From: an uncultured Ruminococcus sp.
GTDB lineage: Bacteria > Bacillota > Clostridia > Lachnospirales > Lachnospiraceae
Direction: 5' to 3'
Length of the DNA stretch: 11,124 nucleotides
Assembly (NCBI GenBank): GCA_900555215.1
Contig: USKR01000016.1
Span: 1-11,124, forward strand
Shown: in pieces, positions 1 through 6,130 of the stretch
How positions within the stretch are numbered: position 1 is the stretch's first letter
Layout of the letters: each line of letters starts with the position of its first letter
Position numbers and translations under genes: made by a program
Notes under the pieces: generated by a model
Told to the model about the DNA's origin: nothing
Database searches by the model: none
Seen by the model: only the letters and a program-made list of their open reading frames with translations

Positions 1-6
1 CTCCCC

Positions 7-77
7 GGTATAATTCCTGCGTAGCAGGGCGAAGCGGAAAACCGCTTCGGATTGTACGAATGTACAATCATTATACC
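7..77. other. Cloverleaf-like multi-hairpin element (unrecognised)
   Basis: Four perfect stems are nested as a four-way junction. The outer stem pairs GGTATAAT (7-14) with ATTATACC (70-77). Inside it are three hairpins: CCTGC/GCAGG (16-20 with 24-28, 3-nt loop), CGAAGCGG/CCGCTTCG (30-37 with 42-49, loop AAAA) and GATTGTAC/GTACAATC (50-57 with 62-69, loop GAAT). The only bases left at the junction are T15 and G29. These could form a U.G wobble if the plus strand were the RNA, but would be A and C on the other strand. It lies just past the terminator of the H1-like gene, towards the window edge. It is not a tRNA: the stem lengths are wrong, the loops are tiny and there is no T-loop consensus. 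It could be a structured RNA, a non-autonomous mobile palindrome or a cruciform site. The pairing is directly seen; the function is unknown. Confidence 0.7.
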
Positions 78-90
78 ACAATGCAGATAA

Positions 91-150
91 AGAAAAATCC
101 CCTCTGTCCGGGAAATTTCTCCTGAAAAGAAATTCCTGGTACAGAGAGGA
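91..150 (-). terminator. Intrinsic terminator of the H1-like gene
   Basis: On the minus strand a long imperfect stem of about 20 base pairs (plus-strand arms 98-120 and 128-150, with a mismatch or single-base bulge in a few places and a 7-nt loop) is followed directly by the U-rich run TTTTTCTTT. It starts 28 bases past the stop codon of the gene ending at 179. Stem plus U-run is the classic Rho-independent arrangement on this strand. The plus strand has no U-run after the stem, so it is probably one-directional. Confidence 0.85.
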
Positions 151-178
151 CCTTGTCTTCTGCTGCCTCGGTCTGTTC

Positions 179-754
179 TTACAGCACTACCTTTCCGGTC
201 GTGTTTCCGTTTACTACATAATAAGCAGCGGACTCTTCCGGCTTCAGATAGATCTGCACATCTTTAATATCATCTACATTGTTGTTCAGATCATATGTCC
301 AGATATCTTTTACTTTCTGAAGGATTTCATCCTGTGTATACTCCTTGCCGGAGAACTGCAGGAAAATCTCTGTCTTGATCTCAGCCTTCTCAGCCGCTGT
401 CTTCTTAACTGTTGTTGTCTTCTTAGCTGTGGTTTTCTTTGCCGCTGTTGTCTTCTTTGCCGCCGTTGTCTTCTTTGCCGCCGTCTTCTTCGGGGCTGTC
501 TTCTTTGCAGTTGTCTTCTCTGCTGCCTTTTCTGCCGGTGTATCTACTAAAACTGCTGCCTTTGTCTCAAGCTTTTTCGTTGTGTCTTTCTTTGTCTCGA
601 TAGCCTTCGCCGGTTCTGCCTTCTCTGCTTTGTCCACAGTTTTTGCAGGCTCTGTCTTTACGGCTTTCTCTGCTGTCTTCGCCGGTTCTGCCTTAACCTC
701 AGCTGTTTTCTTAGCTGCTGTTTTTGCTGTTGAAGTTGCTTTCTTTAATGCCAT
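179..754 (-). CDS. Histone H1-like Lys/Ala/Thr-rich protein with C-terminal DUF6465-type domain
   Basis: The 191-residue protein has two parts. Residues 1-127 are low-complexity and strongly basic, built from K, A, T, E and P, with PAKT/EPAK units early and tandem AAKKTT units at about 88-112. Residues 128-191 form a compact folded-looking domain (IFLQFSGKEYTQDEI at its start, ending TTGKVVL) of the kind I recall as DUF6465 in Lachnospiraceae. The tail composition resembles eukaryotic H1 and bacterial HU/Hc1-like tails, so binding to DNA or RNA is plausible, but no function is shown. The start at 754 is set by AGGAGGG seven bases upstream. It has its own promoter and terminator, so it is probably separate from the fatty-acid operon. 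There is no signal peptide or membrane segment, so it should be cytoplasmic. Confidence 0.85.
   Translation of the reverse strand: MALKKATSTAKTAAKKTAEVKAEPAKTAEKAVKTEPAKTVDKAEKAEPAKAIETKKDTTKKLETKAAVLVDTPAEKAAEKTTAKKTAPKKTAAKKTTAAKKTTAAKKTTAKKTTTVKKTAAEKAEIKTEIFLQFSGKEYTQDEILQKVKDIWTYDLNNNVDDIKDVQIYLKPEESAAYYVVNGNTTGKVVL
429..482 (-). repeat. 18-bp tandem repeat inside the H1-like gene
   Basis: On the plus strand the unit GTTGTCTTCTTTGCCGCC occurs twice without change (447-464 and 465-482), with a third copy at 429-446 carrying three differences. Each unit encodes six residues of the AAKKTT type. A codon-level repeat this exact suggests recent slippage expansion or contraction of the basic tail, as is common in such proteins. 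Confidence 0.8.
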
Positions 755-761
755 ACTTGTT

Positions 762-768
762 CCCTCCT
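762..768 (-). promoter_or_regulatory. Strong ribosome binding site of the H1-like gene
   Basis: AGGAGGG lies seven bases before the ATG at 754. It is a near-perfect Shine-Dalgarno sequence and fixes the start. Confidence 0.85.
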
Positions 769-860
769 AAAATAATACAACCAAGTATTTCCGGCATTGG
801 CATCTGTGTTGATGTCAGTGCCCTTAGATATTCAACTCAATCCTTAAAGTTCCATAGGGG

Positions 861-889
861 ATTGTACCTCATTTTAAAGAAAAGGTCAA
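861..889 (-). promoter_or_regulatory. Sigma-A-type promoter of the H1-like gene
   Basis: On the minus strand TTGACC (-35, 884-889) and TACAAT (-10, 861-866) are separated by exactly 17 bases, close to the housekeeping consensus. This predicts a start near 854 and a leader of about 100 bases. That leader contains a small possible hairpin at 799-822 (GGCA/TGCC plus CTG/CAG with one bulged base). The rest of the 755-928 gap shows no gene. There is no convincing GC-rich terminator between the MarR gene stop and this promoter, so some readthrough from the operon is possible. Confidence 0.75.
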
Positions 890-928
890 ACTTTTTTGTT
901 TCTCACGGTAAAATTTTTATTCGTTCAG

Positions 929-1381
929 TCAATTTTGTATTCTGTCCTTATATCCTCTGAAAAAATCAGACAGACCCTTTAGTGTCTTTATAAGAACCGG
1001 AATTTCTTCTTCTCCGAGAGTACCGATCACCGCGTCTGTCATCTGCCGATGGTACTCCTGATGATGTTCATATGCCTTGACCCCCTTTGGGGTAAGCCTC
1101 AGGAATATGACTCGACGGTCCTGCTCACTCCTCTGACGTACCACATATTTTTTGTTGACGAGACCGTTTACCGACGTTGTGAGAGAACCTGCCGTGATCC
1201 CCATCTTTTTTGCCACCATTGACATGGTATTCTCTCCGGACAGACCGATTGCTTCTATAATATGCATATCATTGTTAGTAATATCTTTAAACTCTTCTGT
1301 TATGATGGCATCCTCTTCCAGCTTCCATATTTCATTAAATAGATTCACCAGAATATCATTAATGGTCTCACGTGGATTCAT
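929..1381 (-). CDS. fabT: FabT-like MarR-family transcriptional regulator
   Basis: This 150-residue winged-helix protein has the MarR layout: an N-terminal helix region, the FKDITNNDMHIIEAIG helix (31-46), the helix-turn-helix at about 52-80 (MSMVAKKMGITAGSLTTSV) and the wing carrying RSEQDRRVIFLRLTPKG (84-100). The FKDI..(K/N)(D/E)MH.I, TTS.N.L and RSEQDRRV segments match what I remember of streptococcal FabT, which represses fab genes using long-chain acyl-ACP as corepressor. That comparison is from memory. The start at 1381 is chosen over the longer frame to 1456 because AAAGGAG sits seven bases upstream and the extra 25 residues would overlap the previous gene. It follows the FabX-like gene by 17 bases and is probably co-transcribed. 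I could not find a FabT-type operator in the window; the operon promoter lies outside it. Confidence 0.85.
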   Translation of the reverse strand: MNPRETINDILVNLFNEIWKLEEDAIITEEFKDITNNDMHIIEAIGLSGENTMSMVAKKMGITAGSLTTSVNGLVNKKYVVRQRSEQDRRVIFLRLTPKGVKAYEHHQEYHRQMTDAVIGTLGEEEIPVLIKTLKGLSDFFRGYKDRIQN

Positions 1382-1388
1382 GTATTCT

Positions 1389-1395
1389 CTCCTTT
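1389..1395 (-). promoter_or_regulatory. Ribosome binding site deciding the regulator start
   Basis: AAAGGAG is seven bases before ATG at 1381 and lies in the short gap after the upstream gene's TGA (1399-1401). It supports the 150-residue form of the regulator. Confidence 0.8.
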
Positions 1396-1398
1396 CTG

Positions 1399-2451
1399 TC
1401 AGGCAAACAGCTCCTGTATGGCGTCCCTGACTGTATCGATCTTCTCCGCCTTCCATGCTTTTGCCCCGCAGAAGAGGAGTCCTTTATCAACATTTCCTTT
1501 CACCGCATTGATCAGACCGTCTGTAATACAGTACGGGATATCAGCCGGATTACATTTTGCCAGACACCTGTGGCATGGGCTGTGAGGAATCTGGATTCCC
1601 TTCGCCACCTGCTCCATGAGCGGGTTCAGTATCGCCCTCCCCGGCATTCCCACCGGACTTTTAACGATCATAATGTCTTCTTTCGCAGCATTGACATATG
1701 CCTGTTTATAACGGATATCCGCATCGCATTCTTCTGTTGTGACAAACCGGGTCGCCACCTGTACTCCGTCCACGCCGAGTTCCATCACACGCCTTACATC
1801 ACTACTGTCATAGATGCCTCCCGCTGCAACAACGGGAATCTCTGTACGGTACTTTTCCGCATACCTCCTTACGGTACGGAGGATCTTCCGGATTTCTTCT
1901 CCGTATGATTCCTGCGTATACTCTGCCAGTTCTTCCTTTTTAAAGCCAAGATGCCCGCCGGCTTCCGGTCCCTCTATCACAACCAGGTCTGCAGTTCTTT
2001 TATACTTTCTGTCCCAGTATTTCAGAATGACATTTGCAGACTTATCCGTGGATACGATCGGAGCTATCTTAGTATTACTTCCCGCTGTCAGAGCCGGCAG
2101 GTCTGTCGGAAGCCCTGCCCCCGAGATAATAATGTCCGCACCTGCCCTGACTGCTGCTTTCACATGAGCCGCATGCTCTTTCAGGGCAGTCATGATATTA
2201 TATCCTATGATGCCGTCATGCGAGATCTCCCTCGCCTTTCTCATCTCGCTCTCAATCGCTCTTATATTTGCCTCCGCAGGCGCTCTGTCAAAGTCCTCTT
2301 CCCGGTACCCGATCTGAGCGCTGGAGATGATTCCTATACCGCCTTCTCCGGCGACTGTCCCTGCCAGCCTCCCCAGACTGATTCCTACGCCCATTCCACC
2401 CTGGATCAGAGGAATTTTCGTGATTTTTTCACCAATCCTGATATTTTTCAT
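1399..2451 (-). CDS. FabX-like NMO-family flavoprotein (nitronate monooxygenase family; possible enoyl-ACP dehydrogenase/isomerase)
   Basis: A 350-residue FMN-dependent TIM barrel of the nitronate monooxygenase/FabK superfamily. Visible motifs are IQGGMGVGIS (16-25), SGAGLPTDLP (110-119), EGPEAGGHLGF with the likely catalytic His167, VVAAGGIYDSSDV (207-219) and GVQVATRFVTTEECDA (229-244). Unlike FabK it has an extra C-terminal cysteine cluster, C293-x2-C296-x3-C300-x7-C308. The layout, including KSPVG.P.RA, the cysteines and YCI.DGL, closely resembles Helicobacter pylori FabX as I remember it. FabX is a [4Fe-4S] flavoenzyme that makes unsaturated fatty acids by oxidising and isomerising acyl-ACP. 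The start at 2451 is chosen over the frame open to 2520 because GAGGA lies just before it and the longer form would overlap the accD-accA gene by 61 bases. It sits between accDA and the FabT-like gene. Family membership is firm; the reaction is inferred. A generic nitronate monooxygenase or second enoyl reductase remains possible. Confidence 0.8.
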   Translation of the reverse strand: MKNIRIGEKITKIPLIQGGMGVGISLGRLAGTVAGEGGIGIISSAQIGYREEDFDRAPAEANIRAIESEMRKAREISHDGIIGYNIMTALKEHAAHVKAAVRAGADIIISGAGLPTDLPALTAGSNTKIAPIVSTDKSANVILKYWDRKYKRTADLVVIEGPEAGGHLGFKKEELAEYTQESYGEEIRKILRTVRRYAEKYRTEIPVVAAGGIYDSSDVRRVMELGVDGVQVATRFVTTEECDADIRYKQAYVNAAKEDIMIVKSPVGMPGRAILNPLMEQVAKGIQIPHSPCHRCLAKCNPADIPYCITDGLINAVKGNVDKGLLFCGAKAWKAEKIDTVRDAIQELFA

Positions 2452-2456
2452 TTCTG

Positions 2457-2461
2457 TCCTC
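2457..2461 (-). promoter_or_regulatory. Ribosome binding site overlapping the accDA stop
   Basis: GAGGA, five bases before ATG at 2451, shares bases with the TGA stop (2460-2462) of the previous gene. This suggests translational coupling and supports the 350-residue start of the FabX-like protein. Confidence 0.7.
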
Positions 2462-4154
2462 ACATCCTGCGGAATCTCTGATACCGCTTTTCTGTCAGCG
2501 CCTCTGTATCCATTGCGCAATATTTTTCAAGGAAACCTTTAATCCTGTATTCCATATCTCTGCAAACGCCGTCCAGATTTTCATCGCTGAACTCTTCAGG
2601 TTCGCGGATCACCTGTTCTACGATGCCCAGGCGTTCCAAGTCCTGCGCTGTCAGCTTCATAACCTCTGCCGCCTCACTTGCTCTCTTGCTGTCTTTCCAG
2701 AGGATACTTGCAAATCCCTCAGGTGAGAGAACTGAATAAACAGAATTTTCCAGCATCCATACCTCATCTGCCACAGCCATCGCCAGGGCTCCCCCGCTTC
2801 CGCCTTCACCGATCACGACCGACAGGACCGGGACCTTCAGACCTGAAAGCTCAAACAGGTTTCTGGCGATCGCTTCGCCCTGGCCTCTCTCTTCCGCCTC
2901 AAGCCCGCAGAAAGCTCCCGGAGTATCTACAAAACAGATGACCGGACGCCCGAATTTTTCTGCCTGCTTCATCAGGCGGAGCGCCTTTCTGTATCCGTCC
3001 GGTGACGGCATAGAGAAGTTTCTGTCAAGATTTTCCTTTGTTGTCTTTCCTTTCGCCTGGGCGATCACTGTCACCGGCATACCGTGGAAATAAGCGACGC
3101 CTCCCACGATCGCGTGATCGTCCTTAAAATAACGGTCTCCATGGAACTCCATGAAATCCGTAAACAGTTTCCCAATATAATCTGTCCCGACCGGGCGGTT
3201 CTTTTTCCTTGATATCTGAACTCTCTCCCATGCTGTCAGATTACTTCTGACCGCCTTTTCCACAGATTCCTGTGCTGCTCCTTTCTCCTCATCATGCAGT
3301 TTCTTTCCACTGTGGATCTCCAGGATCTGCGAAAGAACATCCTTCATCTCCTCCCGCTCCACTATCCGGTCAACAAACCCATGTTCCAGAAGGAATTCCG
3401 AGCGCTGGAAGCCTTTCGGAAGTTTCTGTCCGATGGTCTGTTCGATAACACGCGGTCCTGCAAATCCGATCAGAGCTTTCGGCTCTGCCAGAATGATATC
3501 GCCGAGCATTGCAAAACTTGCCGTAACTCCACCTGTGGTAGGATCAGTCAGCACAGAAATGTATAGCTGCCCCGCGTCACTGTGCTTTTTAAGGGCTGCC
3601 GACGTCTTTGCCATCTGCATCAGGGATACGATCCCCTCCTGCATCCTCGCCCCTCCGGAACAGGTAAAAATGATAACCGGGAGTTTCTCTTCAGTCGCTC
3701 TCTCCACTGCTCTAGTGATCTTTTCTCCTACAATATGCCCCATGCTGGCCATCATGAACCTTCCGTCGCACACACCGATCACAGCCGGATTGCCATTGAT
3801 CAGGATCCTGCCTGTGACAACCGCTTCATTCAGCTTCGTATGCTCCTTCAGGCGTTCAACTTTTTCTTCATATCCTCTGAAATCCAGCGGGTTAACGAAT
3901 TCCATCTCCTTATCCCACTCTTCAAACGAACCTTCGTCCGCCAGCATTTCAATTCTCCGATATGCATGCACTCGAAAATATCCATGACATTTAGGGCAGA
4001 TATAATACCCTTTCTTCACGTCCTCGGCAATGATCGCCGCACCGCATTTGTTACACTTGCGGAGAAGCCCTGCCGGCACCTCCGGCCTCCCGCTCTTCAG
4101 TGATATATAATGAGACCTGCTGCTGGTCTTCTTAAACATATCTTTTAATTTCAT
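2460..4154 (-). CDS. accD-accA: Fused acetyl-CoA carboxylase carboxyltransferase, beta (AccD) plus alpha (AccA)
   Basis: One 564-residue reading frame holds both carboxyltransferase subunits, which move the carboxyl group from biotin to acetyl-CoA to give malonyl-CoA. The AccD half spans about 1-285. It has a four-cysteine zinc finger (C34, C37, C53, C56), the SGGARMQEG motif (166-174) and [10 protein letters not shown] (231-240). The AccA half spans about 303-564, with [15 protein letters not shown] (338-352), FVDTPGAF (408-415), [10 protein letters not shown] (449-458) and [14 protein letters not shown] (474-487), ending RYQRFRRM. Separate bacterial AccD and AccA are about 300 and 320 residues, so the fusion is shortened mainly at the AccA N-terminal helical region, with a linker at about 283-302. 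There is no stop, frameshift sign or internal start at the joint. AGGAGG ten bases before ATG sets the start. It works with AccB and AccC from the same operon in the cytoplasm. Confidence 0.95.
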   Translation of the reverse strand: MKLKDMFKKTSSRSHYISLKSGRPEVPAGLLRKCNKCGAAIIAEDVKKGYYICPKCHGYFRVHAYRRIEMLADEGSFEEWDKEMEFVNPLDFRGYEEKVERLKEHTKLNEAVVTGRILINGNPAVIGVCDGRFMMASMGHIVGEKITRAVERATEEKLPVIIFTCSGGARMQEGIVSLMQMAKTSAALKKHSDAGQLYISVLTDPTTGGVTASFAMLGDIILAEPKALIGFAGPRVIEQTIGQKLPKGFQRSEFLLEHGFVDRIVEREEMKDVLSQILEIHSGKKLHDEEKGAAQESVEKAVRSNLTAWERVQISRKKNRPVGTDYIGKLFTDFMEFHGDRYFKDDHAIVGGVAYFHGMPVTVIAQAKGKTTKENLDRNFSMPSPDGYRKALRLMKQAEKFGRPVICFVDTPGAFCGLEAEERGQGEAIARNLFELSGLKVPVLSVVIGEGGSGGALAMAVADEVWMLENSVYSVLSPEGFASILWKDSKRASEAAEVMKLTAQDLERLGIVEQVIREPEEFSDENLDGVCRDMEYRIKGFLEKYCAMDTEALTEKRYQRFRRM

Positions 4155-4164
4155 ATGCGTTTAA

Positions 4165-4170
4165 CCTCCT
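4165..4170 (-). promoter_or_regulatory. Strong ribosome binding site of accDA
   Basis: AGGAGG, ten bases upstream of ATG 4154, is the strongest ribosome site inside the operon. It lies just downstream of the large palindrome, so translation of accDA can start independently of accC. Confidence 0.8.
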
Positions 4171-4190
4171 GAAGGATCAGCTTTTTGTGC

Positions 4191-4228
4191 AAGGGGTCAG
4201 ACCCCTCTTAAGAGGGGTCTGACCCCTT
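4191..4228. repeat. 38-bp perfect palindrome, REP-like, in the accC-accDA gap
   Basis: The 38 bases are exactly self-complementary, centred between 4209 and 4210 on CTTAAG. Each half contains the smaller palindrome GGGGTC-A-GACCCC or its mirror, so the element can fold as one long hairpin or as two adjacent hairpins. The gap between accC and accDA (4155-4249) is unusually long for this operon and is mostly this element. On the transcribed strand no U-run follows, so it is not a good terminator. An inserted intergenic repeat that acts as an RNA stability or processing hairpin is the more likely reading. I recall GGGGTC-GACCCC-type repeats near REP-associated transposases, unverified. Confidence 0.8.
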
Positions 4229-4249
4229 TTGCCAATATTATCTGACAAT

Positions 4250-5584
4250 TCACATGTTTTCTATAAATTCAATATCAATGTTTCCTTCTATAAAATCTGG
4301 ATGATTGAGGATCTCATACTGATAATCCACATTCGTGTCAATTCCTTCAATGATCACTTCTCCAAGAGCGCTGCGCATCTTTTTGATTGCTTCGCTCCGG
4401 TTCTTTGCATGGACGATCAGCTTCGCCAGCATGGAATCATAGTAGGGCGGCACTGTATAACCACTGTAAATAGCAGAGTCGATACGGACGCCCTTTCCGC
4501 CCGGCAGATACATATCTGTGATCGTTCCCGGCGAAGGACGGAAGTTCTTCTCCGGATTTTCCGCATTGATCCTGCACTCGATGGCATGCCCCGTAATATG
4601 GACGTCTTCCTGTCTATAACTCAGAGCCTGCCCGTCCGCAATGCGGATCTGTTCCTTGACCAGGTCAATGCCTGTCACCCATTCGGTGACCGGATGCTCC
4701 ACCTGGATCCTGGTATTCATCTCCATGAAATAAAAATTCCCGTTCTTCTCCAGAAGGAACTCAATCGTCCCGGCATTTGTATAATGAGCCGCTTTTGCCG
4801 CCTTCACTGCCGCCTCTCCCATCTTCTCTCTCAGTTCCGGCGTCAATGCGATAGAGGGGGACTCTTCGATCATTTTCTGATGATTCCTCTGGATTGAACA
4901 GTCTCTCTCTCCTAAATGGATCACATTCCCATGATCATCCGCGAGGATCTGGAACTCGATATGCCGGGGATGCTGCACAAAATGTTCGATGTACATCGTA
5001 TTATCCCCGAATGCCATCTGCGCTTCCTTCTGAGCCGTATTAAAGCTGTTCTCAAACTCTTCCGGCGTCTCCGCAACCCGCATTCCTTTGCCGCCGCCGC
5101 CGAGAGCCGCCTTGACGATTACGGGATATCCAATCTCCGCCGCCGCCTGCGCTCCGGTCTCTGCGTCGAAGATCGGATCTTTGCTTCCCGGTATGACCGG
5201 GACACCCGCATTGATCATCGTATTCCTTGCCTCAGACTTGTTCCCCAGACTCTGGATAACTTCGGATCTGGGACCGATAAATGTAATATTGCACTGTTCG
5301 CACAACTCTGCGAACTTACTGTTCTCCGACAGGAAACCAAATCCCGGATGGATCGCATCCGCACCTGACACAAGAGTCGCGCTGATGATATTCTGCATGT
5401 TCAGATAACTTTCAGAAGACGGAGCCGGACCGATGCAGACGGCCTCATCCGCGAGCTGCGTGTGCAGCGCATCCCTGTCTGCCTCCGAATAAACCGCGAC
5501 TGTCTCAATACCCATCTCGCGGCATGCCCGGATGATCCGGACTGCGATCTCGCCGCGGTTGGCGATCAATACTTTTCCAATCAT
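4250..5584 (-). CDS. accC: Acetyl-CoA carboxylase biotin carboxylase subunit
   Basis: The 444-residue ATP-grasp enzyme carboxylates the biotin on AccB using ATP and bicarbonate, the first step of malonyl-CoA synthesis. The N-terminal domain opens with [20 protein letters not shown] (4-23). The glycine-rich ATP loop is GGGGKGMRV (162-170), [10 protein letters not shown] covers 235-244, and the metal- and substrate-binding block [15 protein letters not shown] (287-301) holds E288, N290 and R292. R338 lies in ECRINAENP. The length matches the family (about 445-450). It follows fabZ by six bases, with GGGGAG just upstream of the fabZ stop serving as its ribosome site, which indicates tight coupling. 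All key residues appear intact. Confidence 0.97.
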   Translation of the reverse strand: MIGKVLIANRGEIAVRIIRACREMGIETVAVYSEADRDALHTQLADEAVCIGPAPSSESYLNMQNIISATLVSGADAIHPGFGFLSENSKFAELCEQCNITFIGPRSEVIQSLGNKSEARNTMINAGVPVIPGSKDPIFDAETGAQAAAEIGYPVIVKAALGGGGKGMRVAETPEEFENSFNTAQKEAQMAFGDNTMYIEHFVQHPRHIEFQILADDHGNVIHLGERDCSIQRNHQKMIEESPSIALTPELREKMGEAAVKAAKAAHYTNAGTIEFLLEKNGNFYFMEMNTRIQVEHPVTEWVTGIDLVKEQIRIADGQALSYRQEDVHITGHAIECRINAENPEKNFRPSPGTITDMYLPGGKGVRIDSAIYSGYTVPPYYDSMLAKLIVHAKNRSEAIKKMRSALGEVIIEGIDTNVDYQYEILNHPDFIEGNIDIEFIENM

Positions 5585-5590
5585 CTTCTA

Positions 5591-6022
5591 TTACTCCCCT
5601 ACCATAAATGTCAGTTCCGCGCTGACAACTACCTTTCCGTCAACATAAGCCGTCGCCTGTCCCACTCCGACAGGGCCTTTGCTCTTAATGATCTTTGTCT
5701 CCAGTTTCAGCGTATCCCCCGGGAATACCATCCCTTTGAAACGGCATTTCTGGACGCCGCCGAAAAATGCGATCTTCCCCTGATTCTCCGGCATGCTCAG
5801 GATCGCCACCGCGCCCGTCTGCGCCAGCGCCTCAAGGATCAGGACGCCCGGCATCACTGCCTTCTGCGGGAAATGCCCTTTGAAGAAATCTTCGCGGTAT
5901 GTCACTGCCTTATATCCGACCGCGTATTCCCCCGGCACATAATCCTCGATCTTATCGATCAGGAGGAAGGGATGTCTGTGAGGAATGATCTCCTGAATCT
6001 GTTCAACATTTAGACTATTCAT
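5591..6022 (-). CDS. fabZ: 3-hydroxyacyl-ACP dehydratase FabZ
   Basis: A 143-residue hot-dog-fold enzyme that dehydrates 3-hydroxyacyl-ACP to trans-2-enoyl-ACP in each elongation cycle. Seen directly are IIPHRHPFLLIDKI (12-25), the catalytic block GHFPQKAVMPGVLILEALAQ (49-68) with His50 and Glu64, and the C-terminal CRFKGMVFPGDTL region. The frame is open to 6103, but the conserved FabZ start (a short helix before PHR.PFLL.D) and AGAAAGG at 6034-6040 support ATG 6022; the ATG at 6103 has no ribosome site. It is the only dehydratase in the window. In organisms lacking FabA, such an enzyme may pair with a separate isomerase, here perhaps the FabX-like protein. Confidence 0.95.
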   Translation of the reverse strand: MNSLNVEQIQEIIPHRHPFLLIDKIEDYVPGEYAVGYKAVTYREDFFKGHFPQKAVMPGVLILEALAQTGAVAILSMPENQGKIAFFGGVQKCRFKGMVFPGDTLKLETKIIKSKGPVGVGQATAYVDGKVVVSAELTFMVGE

Positions 6023-6033
6023 AATTCCATGCA

Positions 6034-6040
6034 CCTTTCT
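6034..6040 (-). promoter_or_regulatory. Ribosome binding site deciding the fabZ start
   Basis: AGAAAGG is 11 bases before ATG 6022. The spacing is slightly long, but no better site exists for the upstream ATG at 6103, so the shorter FabZ is preferred. Confidence 0.65.
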
Positions 6041-6076
6041 GTTTATCTGTTCATCTGCGAACCTGACGCGCGCCGC

Positions 6077-6103
6077 ATGTGCGGTCTTTCTGCATCCGCA
6101 CAT
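6077..6103 (-). other. Hairpin in the accB-fabZ gap
   Basis: ATGTGCGG (6077-6084) and CCGCACAT (6096-6103) form a perfect 8-bp stem with an 11-nt loop. The 108-base gap between accB and fabZ is one of the longest in the operon and holds this hairpin plus a 10-bp palindrome, GCTGCGCAGC, at 6121-6130 next to the accB stop. No U-run follows on the transcribed strand, so a processing or stability role is more likely than termination. Confidence 0.5.
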
Positions 6104-6130
6104 TACAGCTCGATTCCGCTGCTGCGCAGC

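Noticed and set aside
7..77. tRNA gene
   Set aside because: The cloverleaf has 8/5/8/8-bp stems with 3-4-nt loops, no T-loop consensus, no 7-nt anticodon loop and no acceptor end on either strand.
345..770. 141-codon plus-strand frame rich in Phe/Ala/Val/Ser
   Set aside because: It is the mirror of the low-complexity Lys/Ala/Thr gene. Its hydrophobic look is an artefact of reading AAG/AAA codons backwards.
870..900. FabT-type operator overlapping the H1-like promoter (AGTTTGAC part)
   Set aside because: Only the left half resembles the FabT box I remember; the right half lacks the matching TCAAA arm, so there is no palindrome.
1081..1094. CCCC-TTT-GGGG inverted repeat
   Set aside because: It lies inside the regulator's conserved LTPKG coding block and is too short to stand out from coding constraint.
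2452..2520. Longer N-terminus for the FabX-like protein (start at 2520)
   Set aside because: It would overlap accDA by 61 bases, has no family-like sequence, and a better start with GAGGA exists at 2451.
4191..4228. Intrinsic terminator for accC
   Set aside because: On the transcribed strand the palindrome is followed by CTTGCAC-like sequence with no U-run (a short T-run exists only on the other strand), and accDA must be expressed from the same unit.
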